This document shows positions 7,795 to 14,899 of a stretch of DNA of 20,374 bases, in pieces. A program made the position numbers and the translations under genes. The DNA is from Lachnospiraceae bacterium (GTDB lineage Bacteria > Bacillota > Clostridia > Lachnospirales > Lachnospiraceae). Every line of letters begins with the position of its first letter. The stretch's first letter is position 1. The stretch spans positions 1 to 20,374 of the forward strand of contig CAAGJU010000405.1 in assembly GCA_900770225.1 (NCBI GenBank), given 5' to 3'. The notes under the pieces were generated by a model, which saw nothing but the letters and a program-made list of their open reading frames with translations, searched no databases and was not told where the DNA came from.

Positions 7795-8964
7795 TCAGCC
7801 AATCTCTTCCATGACACGGCGCAGCTTCTCCACGGTCATCTGTCCCGGAGCCGTCGCTGCACCAGCGGTGCCGAAGGTCATACAGGAGCCCGTAAGGTTT
7901 CCGCTCACACGTGTGATTTTCCCCAGATCGCCCATCGCTATGGTGATCAGCGGACAGGAAGTGTTGCTGTCCATTTCTCTGGACACATCCATCATGCGAA
8001 GAACATCCCTGCTCTTTTCCGGCATTACCGCAACCTTGAGAATATCAGCCCCTGTGCGCTGCAGGCAGCCGAAAATATCGACCAGTTCAGTTTTCTTCGG
8101 CGTACGGTCAAAGAAATGTGCCGATGCGATCACCGGTTTGCCCTGCTCTTTTACCTTCTTTACAAGAATTTCCGCATCGTACTCCCCGGAGAGGCCCTCG
8201 ATATCGATCAGGGCAATCTCCGGCTGTTCAGCCGCCCAGAGCGCAACGGCGCTGTAGGTGTCTCCGTCGGTGCACCCCTTTCCGCCCTCGCGCGATGTGC
8301 GATACGTGAACAGGACAGGGATATCGCCGAGGATCTCATGGATTTTCTTCAGCGCGGCAGAAGACGCATCGGCGTTGCGGACAGCTTCATAATAATCCGC
8401 CCGCCACTCGACGACATCTGCTCCCGCCTGCAGGGCGGAACGCGCCTGATCTTCCAGTTCATCATCCGTACTGCCTGAGAGAGGCACACAGATCTTTGTA
8501 TCGCCGTCTCCCAGCGTTACCCGATCGTTCAGAACAACCGGAATTTTTTCAATTTTCGGTGCTTTTCTCCTTTTTCCATGGCCGCAGCTCCGGTCATAGA
8601 GAGAACGACGCTTTTCCGGCTTTTCCGGCACCCATTCGTCGTCTTCCGGTTCATCCGCTCCGGTATCTTCCGTTTCCGGTTCTTCCGCTCCAGTATCTTC
8701 CATTTCCGGTTCTTCCACATCCGGACGGCCTTCTGCAGGCGAAGCAGCTTCCATTTTGGATTCTGCTGCCGGTTTCCCGGTGTCTGTCATCTTACCGGCT
8801 TCCATCCCTGAGCTTCCGGTATCTGTCTCTGTGCCGGTACCTGCTTTTGATTTCAGGGCATCGGTCTTCCCGCCGGCGCCTGTGGCCTCCGATGTATGAT
8901 GATCTGCGGCCTTACGATCTGCAGGCTGCCTGCGGCCTGTCAGAAAGGCCCATAAATTCCACAT
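7795..8964 (-). CDS. aroD: Type I 3-dehydroquinate dehydratase with long acidic N-terminal extension
   Basis: A 389-residue protein; the family is usually about 250. The ATG at 8964 is well supported by AGAGGTG seven bases upstream, so the extension is likely translated. The catalytic domain (about 150-389) converts 3-dehydroquinate to 3-dehydroshikimate in the shikimate pathway. The expected residues are present: Glu186 in VEWRADYYE, His283 in SAHFFDRTP and the Schiff-base Lys310 in ILKVAVMP. Residues 1-140 are low complexity. They begin with a tryptophan-containing MWNLWAFLTGRR, carry Thr/Gly/Ala-rich sequence, 10-residue repeats of the form EEPETEDTGA (about 84-108), then a basic patch (KRRKAPKIEK). 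The extension's function is unknown. The gene heads the run aroD-FHA-tadZ-like-GGDEF/EAL and is divergent from aroE. Confidence 0.93.
   Translation of the reverse strand: MWNLWAFLTGRRQPADRKAADHHTSEATGAGGKTDALKSKAGTGTETDTGSSGMEAGKMTDTGKPAAESKMEAASPAEGRPDVEEPEMEDTGAEEPETEDTGADEPEDDEWVPEKPEKRRSLYDRSCGHGKRRKAPKIEKIPVVLNDRVTLGDGDTKICVPLSGSTDDELEDQARSALQAGADVVEWRADYYEAVRNADASSAALKKIHEILGDIPVLFTYRTSREGGKGCTDGDTYSAVALWAAEQPEIALIDIEGLSGEYDAEILVKKVKEQGKPVIASAHFFDRTPKKTELVDIFGCLQRTGADILKVAVMPEKSRDVLRMMDVSREMDSNTSCPLITIAMGDLGKITRVSGNLTGSCMTFGTAGAATAPGQMTVEKLRRVMEEIG
8640..8713. repeat. 30-bp tandem repeats within the aroD extension
   Basis: A 30-bp unit beginning GGTTCTTCCGCTCC repeats about two and a half times. 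It encodes the acidic 10-residue repeats around residues 84-110 of the AroD extension. Confidence 0.75.
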
Positions 8965-9320
8965 GAATATTCACCTCTGTATGCATTTATAAATAATCCT
9001 GGCACTTAGGCTGCCAGCCCATGTTAACTCTCTGATATACAGATAGCATCTTATCATATTTGACACAAAAACAACAGTCTGCGGAAGATTGCCATGATTT
9101 TTCGGCGTTTCCATGATTTTTTGCCCTGTTTTTCGTAGGACTTATTCTTATAAGGGATGTCAGTTATTTTTTCCATGCGGAGATGGAAATGAGAATTGTG
9201 ATAGATGTCGGGGGTTTTACAGACTATAATGGGAAGATGAATTGCGGTAAAACAGATGCATGAGGCCGTCAGCCGTCCATGAAAACAACCACCGTCCGGA
9301 CACAGAGGAGGATATTAAAA
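8965..9320. other. Divergent intergenic region between aroD and aroE
   Basis: No gene is seen in these 356 bp. On the aroD side an inverted repeat CTGGCA/TGCCAG (8999-9004 with 9012-9017) lies in the presumed leader. In the centre CCATGATTTTT occurs twice 19 bp apart. TTCCAT/ATGGAA form a short hairpin near 9171-9188. On the aroE side there is a -10-like TATAAT at 9225-9230. No clear riboswitch or T-box was recognised. Confidence 0.5.
9225..9230 (+). promoter_or_regulatory. Candidate -10 element for aroE
   Basis: A perfect TATAAT lies 90 bp upstream of the aroE start. No convincing -35 is found at 16-18 bp, so the promoter is weak, activator-dependent, or not real. Confidence 0.35.
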
Positions 9321-10220
9321 ATGAATGAATATACACAAAGCTCACTGCAGGCACTGCCGATCACAGGGCATACCCGTCTGACGGGACTTCTGGGAAGCCC
9401 TGTTGCTCACAGCCTCTCCCCGCTGATGCATAATGATTCCTTCCGGGAGCTCGGCCTTGATTACGTATATCTGTGCTTCGACGTGGGTGAGGAGAAACTG
9501 GCGGACGCCGTAAGAGGCCTGCGCGTGCTGAATGTCCGCGGTTTTAATCTGACGATGCCTGATAAAAATAAAATCATGGAGCTCGTGGATGAACTCTCAC
9601 CGGCAGCCCAGCTGATCGGCGCCTGTAATACCGTTGTCAACGATGACGGGCACCTGACCGGACACAACACCGACGGCGTCGGCTTCATCCGTGCGCTGAA
9701 AGATTACGATTTTGATATGGCTGGTAAAAAGATTACCATCCTCGGGGCAGGCGGTGCAGCCTCTGCGATCACAGCGCAGGCAGCTCTCGATGGGGCTTCC
9801 GTCATTCATATTTTTGCCCGGCCGGCCAGCCGGTTTCATGCGCGCACCGTTGCCATGACAGAACACATCAACCGCGACACATCCTGTCACGCCGTCCTGA
9901 TGGATCTGGCTGACGAATCCGCGCTGAAGTCCGCGCTGGAAAACAGCGACCTTCTCATCAACGGAACGCCTGTCGGCATGATGCCCGACCCGGATCACTC
10001 GCTGATCGTTGATCCGGCTTTTTTTCACGAGGGACTCTTTGTCGCCGACGTGATCTATCATCCCGCCGAGACAAAGCTCCTGGCGCTGGCCAGACAGGCC
10101 GGCTGCCGCACCGCCAACGGCATGTATATGCTGTTGTACCAGGGTGCCGAGGCCTTCCGCCTGTGGACCGGCCGCGACATGCCGACAGAACTGATAAAAG
10201 AACGGTACTTCGCTGTATAA
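9321..10220 (+). CDS. aroE: Shikimate dehydrogenase
   Basis: A 299-residue protein that reduces 3-dehydroshikimate to shikimate with NADPH, the step after AroD. The ATG at 9321 is chosen for AGGAGG at 9306-9311; the in-frame ATG at 9279 has no such site. The substrate domain shows GSPVAHSLSP, NLTMPDK with the catalytic Lys (about 82), CNTVVN and GHNTDG with the catalytic Asp (about 118). The Rossmann part shows GAGGAAS (about 142-148), NGTPVGM, ADVIYHP and a C-terminal MLLYQGAEAF. All family motifs are present and length is normal. It is the only plus-strand protein gene in the window. Confidence 0.97.
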   Translation: MNEYTQSSLQALPITGHTRLTGLLGSPVAHSLSPLMHNDSFRELGLDYVYLCFDVGEEKLADAVRGLRVLNVRGFNLTMPDKNKIMELVDELSPAAQLIGACNTVVNDDGHLTGHNTDGVGFIRALKDYDFDMAGKKITILGAGGAASAITAQAALDGASVIHIFARPASRFHARTVAMTEHINRDTSCHAVLMDLADESALKSALENSDLLINGTPVGMMPDPDHSLIVDPAFFHEGLFVADVIYHPAETKLLALARQAGCRTANGMYMLLYQGAEAFRLWTGRDMPTELIKERYFAV

Positions 10221-10228
10221 GCTTATAC
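10215..10228. other. Palindrome spanning the convergent aroE and kinase stop codons
   Basis: GTATAAGCTTATAC is a perfect 14-bp palindrome. Both genes end in the same codons, GTA TAA, one on each strand, with 2 bp between the stops. There is no stem-and-T-run terminator, so read-through and overlapping antisense ends are likely. Confidence 0.8.
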
Positions 10229-11344
10229 TTTCTCCCACCCCGCATCGATCCTGGCCTTCAGCTCCTCCAGCGGCCGGATGCCGCTGAGCGCATCATATTC
10301 TGTGATACACGATGCGCCCTCGGCCGCTGCCAGATGCACACAGTCCTCCGGTACATAGCCATCCAGAATGGCTGTCAGAAAGGCCGCAATGCTGGTGTCG
10401 CCGGCACCGGTTCCCGAGAGAATGCGGTCGGGCACATAGCTCTTTTCAAAGGTTTCAAAGCTGCCCCACTTTTCCGCATCCAGTTCAAGAGCGGGCGTGA
10501 TCTGACGCAGTGTCTCTGCATCAGCGCAGCAGCAGTACATCCCCGGAGCACCGCACTTGAGAAGCAGGATCTTCACGCCCATGCACATGCACTGTTTCGT
10601 AAGCGGCAGGATATCCACTTCCGGATCCAGAATGGTCGTGATATCCTTTCCGCCGGCCCTCCGCTGCCAGGAATCAAAGCGCTCTCTGTCCAGCATAAAG
10701 CACAGTTCCTCAACGCTCGGTGTAAAAATATCCACATACGGAAGTGTCCCTGATAGAATGGCTTTCCAGTCCTGTTTTCCGGCTTCCGAAGCCGGATCCA
10801 CCGCCGCCAGGTCAAGTGAGGTTGCCACACCGGCAGCATGCACACGCCGAAAGAGTGCCGTCAGTTCCCTTCCACCGTTTTCATACATAGATGCCATCAG
10901 CGGCGGATATCCAAAGTGAAACAGAGCGGCATTCTCCAGTGCGCTCTCAGGCACATCATCCGCATGAAAAATATTATTGGCTCCGGGATTGTGCAGGAAT
11001 ATCCTGTCGATCCCCGGCACTGCCAGTACGACTGAGTAAGAAGTTCCGCTCTCATCGGTCCGGATCATGCCTCCATCGGCATCATACCTCCTGAGAATCT
11101 GCAGGACCATATCCCCGAAGGCATCCTTTCCGATCTTTCCCATCAGGCTCACATCAGCACCGAGAATCTTCATCGCCAGACCTGTATTGGCGACAGAACC
11201 GCCGGTATGAACATCAGCATTCCCGACTTCAATGAGCTTTCCCGGCTGAAAAATCTGAGACGCATCCGTAACTTTTCTGTCCGGGAATCCCGGCGTAATA
11301 TCCAGGCAGATATGCCCTGCTGCAATCACTTTCTTTTTCATCAT
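10223..11344 (-). CDS. PfkB-family carbohydrate kinase
   Basis: A 373-residue ribokinase-superfamily protein that phosphorylates a sugar or nucleoside-like alcohol with ATP; the substrate cannot be told from sequence. PfkB signature 1 is GGSVANTGLAMKILG (48-62). Signature 2 is SGTGAGD (310-316), keeping the catalytic-base Asp316 and the anion-hole GAG, although the more usual leading Asp is Ser. The length is slightly above the ~300-340 common in the family. It follows ftsZ downstream on the same strand but is separated from it by a terminator and a 423-bp gap, so it is probably its own unit. The ribosome binding site is weak; start at 11344 or the next ATG. Confidence 0.88.
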   Translation of the reverse strand: MMKKKVIAAGHICLDITPGFPDRKVTDASQIFQPGKLIEVGNADVHTGGSVANTGLAMKILGADVSLMGKIGKDAFGDMVLQILRRYDADGGMIRTDESGTSYSVVLAVPGIDRIFLHNPGANNIFHADDVPESALENAALFHFGYPPLMASMYENGGRELTALFRRVHAAGVATSLDLAAVDPASEAGKQDWKAILSGTLPYVDIFTPSVEELCFMLDRERFDSWQRRAGGKDITTILDPEVDILPLTKQCMCMGVKILLLKCGAPGMYCCCADAETLRQITPALELDAEKWGSFETFEKSYVPDRILSGTGAGDTSIAAFLTAILDGYVPEDCVHLAAAEGASCITEYDALSGIRPLEELKARIDAGWEKV

Positions 11345-11445
11345 TTTTCTGTTCCAAACCCCTTTTAAACTTCATAGTTTCATGCATTGTCCGAAGAAAA
11401 CTTACCCTCATCTAAATGTACCAGCATCTCTCATTGAATACCATG

Positions 11446-11451
11446 ATTATA
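11446..11451 (-). promoter_or_regulatory. Candidate -10 element for the PfkB-family kinase
   Basis: On the minus strand this reads TATAAT, about 100 bp upstream of the kinase start. No good -35 precedes it at the usual distance. Confidence 0.3.
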
Positions 11452-11543
11452 TTGCTTTTTGCATATGCTGAAGTTGTTGTGCGGCAAAATGCCCCGCCGA
11501 AAGCTCTTTTCATTTCCTTCTCATTTTTCCATGTCATGATACA

Positions 11544-11565
11544 GGTGTCATAAGTATGATAACCG
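11544..11565 (-). repeat. Inverted copy of the 22-bp dispersed repeat
   Basis: Identical over 22 bases, on the opposite strand, to 123-144. The centre, TCATACTTATGA, is nearly palindromic. A 22-base identity in 20 kb is not expected by chance. Confidence 0.75.
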
Positions 11566-11673
11566 CCCGAAGCCCGTCTCATTTCCCTGCCATATAAGAC
11601 AACGGCCATGTCACCATGTCTGTTCCACTTTCACTTCTGAAACAAAAAGCAGATGCTGTTATATATCAGCAAC

Positions 11674-11706
11674 AAAAAAAAGGCCGGCATTACGCCAGCC
11701 CTTTTT
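11674..11706 (-). terminator. Rho-independent terminator of ftsZ
   Basis: On the minus strand GGCTGGC pairs with GCCGGCC (one G-T pair) around loop GTAAT, followed by eight T. It lies about 60 bp past the ftsZ stop, marking the end of the dcw transcript. Confidence 0.88.
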
Positions 11707-11767
11707 CATATCCTTGCTATAACATCCTGCCGGTCCGTATGCTTTCACAAACAACCCGACTGACGCA

Positions 11768-12913
11768 TTACTTTTTCTGAAGGAATTCCGGGATCTGAAG
11801 CTCCTTGGTTCCCTTCGGCTGCGGTCTGGAAGAACCGGACGGCTTGACAACCGATTTCGGAAGATCGAAGGAAGGCATCTTATATCCGGCATTGGAGAAC
11901 GCACTCTCCTTCTTGGAAGCCTCGGCTGCGCGGCTGTCTTCCACACTGGCAACCTTCGTCGTAGAGTCATCCAGTCCTGTCGCGATCACGGTGATCTTCG
12001 CGGAATCCGGAATGGAATCATCGTACATCGCACCAAAAATAATATTGGCGTCATCGCCGGCAAGGTTCTGCACATAGCTTGCCGCATCATTGGCATCCAT
12101 CAGGCTGATGTCACCGGAAATATTGATGATAACATTGCTTGCGCCGTCGATCGTGGTCTCCAGGAGCGGAGAATCAACGGCCTGCTGAACAGCTTCCAGC
12201 GCCTTGTCATCGCCCTTTGCCTCACCGATACCGATGTGCGCGATGCCCTTGTCCTTCATGACAGTCTGTACATCCGCGAAGTCAAGGTTGATCAGGGCCG
12301 GCTGGTTGATCAGATCCGTGATGCCCTGTACGGCTTCCATGAGAACCTCATCAGCCTTACGCAGTGCTTCCGGCATCGTGGTACGACGATCTACGATCTC
12401 GAGCAGCTTATCGTTCGGAATGACGATCAGGGTATCTACATTCTCCTTAAGCTTGTCAATACCGCCGAGGGCATTGGCCATTCTCTGCTTCGCTTCAAAA
12501 CGGAACGGCTTTGTAACAACGCCGACCGTCAGGCATCCTGCTTCACGGGCAATTCCCGCTACTACGGGAGCTGCACCGGTTCCCGTACCGCCGCCCATAC
12601 CACAGGTAACGAATACCATATCTGCGCCTTCTACGAGCTTCTTGATATCATCAACGCTCTCTTCGGCTGCCTTCTGACCTACTTCAGGCTTTGCGCCTGC
12701 ACCCAGTCCCTTGGTGACCTTCTCACCGATCTGGAGAACTGTCGGTGCCTTGCACATGGTCAGCGCCTGCTTATCTGTATTGATCCCGACCAGTTCAACG
12801 CCGGAAACAGATTCATCAACCATGCGGTTTACCGCGTTATTTCCTGCTCCGCCTACACCGATGACAATGATTCTGGCGCCTGATTCTGCCTCATTTGACA
12901 TGATCTCTAACAA
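11768..12913 (-). CDS. ftsZ: Cell division protein FtsZ
   Basis: A 381-residue tubulin homologue that polymerises with GTP into the Z-ring. The start is TTG at 12913, with AGGAGG (12921-12926) exactly seven bases upstream; the next ATG (12901) would be 19 bases away. The resulting N-terminus MLEI is common in clostridial FtsZ. GTP-binding features are GVGGAGNNAVNR (19-30), the tubulin signature GGGTGTGAAP (107-116) and the NLDFADV T7-loop region. A variable linker (about 318-370) ends in the conserved tail peptide ELQIPEFLQKK (371-381) that binds FtsA, SepF or similar partners. It is the last gene of the dcw cluster and has its own strong promoter. Confidence 0.98.
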   Translation of the reverse strand: MLEIMSNEAESGARIIVIGVGGAGNNAVNRMVDESVSGVELVGINTDKQALTMCKAPTVLQIGEKVTKGLGAGAKPEVGQKAAEESVDDIKKLVEGADMVFVTCGMGGGTGTGAAPVVAGIAREAGCLTVGVVTKPFRFEAKQRMANALGGIDKLKENVDTLIVIPNDKLLEIVDRRTTMPEALRKADEVLMEAVQGITDLINQPALINLDFADVQTVMKDKGIAHIGIGEAKGDDKALEAVQQAVDSPLLETTIDGASNVIINISGDISLMDANDAASYVQNLAGDDANIIFGAMYDDSIPDSAKITVIATGLDDSTTKVASVEDSRAAEASKKESAFSNAGYKMPSFDLPKSVVKPSGSSRPQPKGTKELQIPEFLQKK

Positions 12914-12968
12914 AATAGAACCTCCTTAATCAGGATCTCATCCTGCCCGTTATTTATAATCCCCCTGA

Positions 12969-12986
12969 CGGAATCATGTGATTCCG
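12969..12986. promoter_or_regulatory. 18-bp dyad in the ftsZ leader
   Basis: CGGAATCATGTGATTCCG has two 8-bp arms around a TG centre. It lies about 20-35 bases after the predicted ftsZ transcription start and about 55 bp before the TTG codon. It could be a repressor operator or a small mRNA hairpin. Confidence 0.5.
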
Positions 12987-13011
12987 ATGGTATTTTCCCA
13001 TATACGATAGT

Positions 13012-13040
13012 ATTTTATTATCTTCGATGCCTTTTTTCAA
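13012..13040 (-). promoter_or_regulatory. Promoter of ftsZ
   Basis: On the minus strand -35 TTGAAA (13035-13040), 17-bp spacer and -10 TAAAAT (13012-13017). Each hexamer matches the sigma-A consensus at five of six positions. Transcription should start near 13005, giving a leader of about 90 bases. Confidence 0.75.
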
Positions 13041-13078
13041 TATGTTTTCAAGTTTTCGAAAAAACGGTCAGGTAACTC

Positions 13079-13237
13079 TTCACTCGCTGCCAGCCACTGT
13101 CACACATGGAGACTTCCAGCCTCGACACGCTCTCGCTTGTCCTCGGCGTAACGGTGGTAAGCTCATCCATCGGCTTCGCCTCGGATTCGCCAACCACCGA
13201 CGCCTGCGGAGGTCTCGGCTTGGGAGTCTCCATGTGT
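13079..13237. repeat. Full-length copy of a structured intergenic repeat between ftsQ and ftsZ
   Basis: This fills most of the 362-bp gap between ftsQ and ftsZ. Bases 13090-13187 match 20246-20343 at 96 of 98 positions, with weaker similarity to 13079. The full element can fold: 13102-13114 pairs perfectly with 13225-13237, the stem continues with wobbles to about 13121/13217, and an inner stem pairs 13141-13158 with 13193-13212 with small bulges. Short frames open across it on both strands, but the two base differences between copies are amino-acid changing in the longest minus-strand frame, giving no sign of protein constraint. Confidence 0.85.
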
Positions 13238-13275
13238 TCCGTGGCTCTGTCAGTGTCAGAACCGTTAACAACCGG

Positions 13276-14643
13276 TCAATAAAGGTATCCTCCGTAAGAT
13301 GCGTCGCCGGATGTATCCGTGCCAGTATCCGAAGTTGTGCCGTCTGATCCGGTATCAGGAGTTGTTTCGTCCGTCCCCGTATCCGAAGCTGTACCATCTG
13401 TCGTTCCATCCGAACCAGTATCTGAGGCCGTATTGTCCGTCGACGTTCCGGTGTCTGTGCCTCCTGTCGTTGCTCCGGTATCTGAGGCTGTGCTTTCTGA
13501 CGAGCTGTCGGATGAACTGTCGGATGAGCTGTCCGACGATGTGCTGCCGTCATCTTTGTCAAAAATAATGTTGACCGTTTCATTTGAGAAGTTTTCAAGG
13601 TGCAGTACGCCCTTTAATCCGCTGAGCTTGGGCAGTATGGCTGCTACCCTCGCCATTTTTTTCTCGAGGAGCGTGTCCGTTCCGAGCATGATGCGGATAT
13701 CTCCGTAATGAAGGGTGAAGGATTTACCGTCGGTGATCTCGATGCTGTCGGGTTTGATGTCCAGTTTGCTGATGATCTTTGTCAGGGCGAGGAGTGAAGA
13801 AAATACACTGGTATCATCAACGCTGATCGTCATTCCTACTGACAGTGTATCCTGTGTGAGACCTGTGATTTCAGGCACATCGGTCAGTGCCGGATGATAC
13901 TCTGTATCCTGCGTGCGGAGCATATCCGCCTGAAGGGCGGCTCCCTGCGATGCGGATGATGCTGTCGCACCTGCCGTTCCGCCGGCTGCAGTGCCCGTGG
14001 AGCCTTCTGAAGAAGACGCCGCAGCACCGGCCGACGTACCTGTGGTGCCATCTGCAGCAGCTGTGCCGGCCGACGCATCTGTAGTGCCATCCGCAGCAGC
14101 TGTGCCGGTTGCCGTCCCGGTGCTGCCTGTACCGGCAGTCGCCGTATTGTCTGCCGCCGTGCTGCCGGATGAGGGCACCAGTGTCTCGCTGCCGGAAGAT
14201 GATGTTACGCTTTCCGAAGCGGACGCCATATCAGATGTCTCGGAGGACGGAAGCGCCTCCAGCACATATCCTTCAGCATCAAAATAATAGTCACTGCCGT
14301 CCTGGCTGATATAGCCAATCGGGCTGTTTTCACTGACATGCAGCGCTATTCTGTTGTGCGCTTCGTATTCAATCTCGATGGAATTCACAAAGGGTGCGTT
14401 TTCCGGTTTCACCGTTTTCACAAAACGTGACAGATAGATGGAGTTGTGATGGGCGAAATCCGTGAGGACCATTTCCTTCACTTCATCGGCGGTGTATCGC
14501 GTACTTCCCGACACGTCCACATGATCCGCCGGTACATAGAACGCGCCGAGAAAGATCAGTACGGCTGCCGCCAGCACTGCCAGCACGAGAAGCAGGCGGA
14601 TCCATATTTTTTTTATTCTTCTTTTTCCGGCCTTTCCCGCCAT
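13276..14643 (-). CDS. ftsQ: Division protein FtsQ/DivIB with two low-complexity additions
   Basis: A 455-residue protein; DivIB/FtsQ is usually about 250-300. A basic N-terminus and TM helix (about 13-35) are followed by a POTRA domain beginning VDVSGSTRYTADEV (42-55), and a beta domain that resumes at TDVPEITGL (254-262) and ends near NIIFDKDD (358-365). Within the beta domain sits a Ser/Thr/Ala/Gly-rich insert (about 131-250), including two nearly identical 13-residue repeats. After it comes a Ser/Asp/Thr/Gly-rich tail (about 364-448) ending GGYLY. FtsQ scaffolds the septal complex (FtsL, FtsB/DivIC, PBP) outside the membrane. The ATG at 14643 has GGAG eight bases upstream. The core family call is firm; the additions look lineage-specific. 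Confidence 0.9.
   Translation of the reverse strand: MAGKAGKRRIKKIWIRLLLVLAVLAAAVLIFLGAFYVPADHVDVSGSTRYTADEVKEMVLTDFAHHNSIYLSRFVKTVKPENAPFVNSIEIEYEAHNRIALHVSENSPIGYISQDGSDYYFDAEGYVLEALPSSETSDMASASESVTSSSGSETLVPSSGSTAADNTATAGTGSTGTATGTAAADGTTDASAGTAAADGTTGTSAGAAASSSEGSTGTAAGGTAGATASSASQGAALQADMLRTQDTEYHPALTDVPEITGLTQDTLSVGMTISVDDTSVFSSLLALTKIISKLDIKPDSIEITDGKSFTLHYGDIRIMLGTDTLLEKKMARVAAILPKLSGLKGVLHLENFSNETVNIIFDKDDGSTSSDSSSDSSSDSSSESTASDTGATTGGTDTGTSTDNTASDTGSDGTTDGTASDTGTDETTPDTGSDGTTSDTGTDTSGDASYGGYLY
13499..13546. repeat. 12-bp repeats encoding an SSSD tract in FtsQ
   Basis: Four imperfect 12-bp units of the type GATGAGCTGTCG encode the SSSD repeats at about residues 369-384 of FtsQ. Confidence 0.8.
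14029..14106. repeat. 39-bp tandem duplication in the FtsQ insert
   Basis: Two 39-bp units (14029-14067 and 14068-14106) differ at only a few bases and encode 13-residue Ala/Gly/Thr/Asp repeats. They show that the insert grows by in-frame tandem duplication. Confidence 0.85.
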
Positions 14644-14672
14644 ATTCTTCTCCCTGCATCTTCTGTCACTGT

Positions 14673-14692
14673 CACAGATTCATTCATCTGTG
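14673..14692. other. Inverted repeat just upstream of ftsQ
   Basis: CACAGAT (14673-14679) pairs with ATCTGTG (14686-14692) around a six-base loop, about 30 bp before the ftsQ start. It could be an operator or leader hairpin. Confidence 0.4.
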
Positions 14693-14808
14693 GCATACCC
14701 TGAACATCTGCCGCCTTCTGCCGGATATTCATCCTTAAATTCCTGCATGGCAGACAAGTTCATTCATTGACGCCGGGGTCTGTGCCTCCGCCGTCCGGAA
14801 CATATCGT

Positions 14809-14838
14809 ATTATCACAATCACAGTCAGATTTTTACAA
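14809..14838 (-). promoter_or_regulatory. Candidate promoter of ftsQ
   Basis: On the minus strand -35 TTGTAA (14833-14838), 18-bp spacer, -10 GATAAT (14809-14814). The -35 overlaps the last codons of the murD remnant. It would give a leader of about 160 bases before ftsQ. Confidence 0.35.
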
Positions 14839-14899
14839 GCTCACATGCATACTGCTTGAACATATCGTACCGCTGTTTGTAATTATCCAACTGTCTCCA
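14825..14899 (-). pseudogene. Remnant duplicate of the murD 3' end
   Basis: Read on the minus strand from TGG at 14899, this encodes WRQLDNYKQRYDMF, then KQYACELVKI and a stop. It matches the MurD segment WGQFDNYEQRGDMF/KQYVREL at 14898-14960 codon for codon over 21 codons. About six changes between the copies are silent and six or seven change the residue, so both copies once evolved as coding sequence. The remnant is in a different frame from murD and has no start or ribosome binding site. The two copies overlap by 2 bases at the junction. Confidence 0.8.

Larger units (their letters stand above)
11345..11767. other. Gene-poor gap between the sugar kinase and ftsZ
   Basis: No convincing gene in 423 bp. 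It holds the ftsZ terminator (11674-11706), an inverted copy of a 22-bp dispersed repeat (11544-11565) and a -10-like TATAAT on the minus strand (11446-11451). A 65-codon minus-strand reading frame at 11412-11609 has no ribosome binding site or recognisable motif. Confidence 0.6.

Noticed and set aside
9060..9065. TTGACA as a -35 box for aroE
   Set aside because: No -10 hexamer follows at 16-18 bp, and it is 260 bp from the gene.
11412..11609. 65-codon minus-strand frame between the kinase and ftsZ
   Set aside because: No ribosome binding site, no motif, and it contains the dispersed 22-bp repeat.
13048..13233. 61-codon minus-strand frame spanning the structured repeat upstream of ftsZ
   Set aside because: No ribosome binding site. 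The second copy of the repeat breaks the frame with a stop, and both base differences between copies change residues, so DNA or RNA structure explains it better than a peptide.
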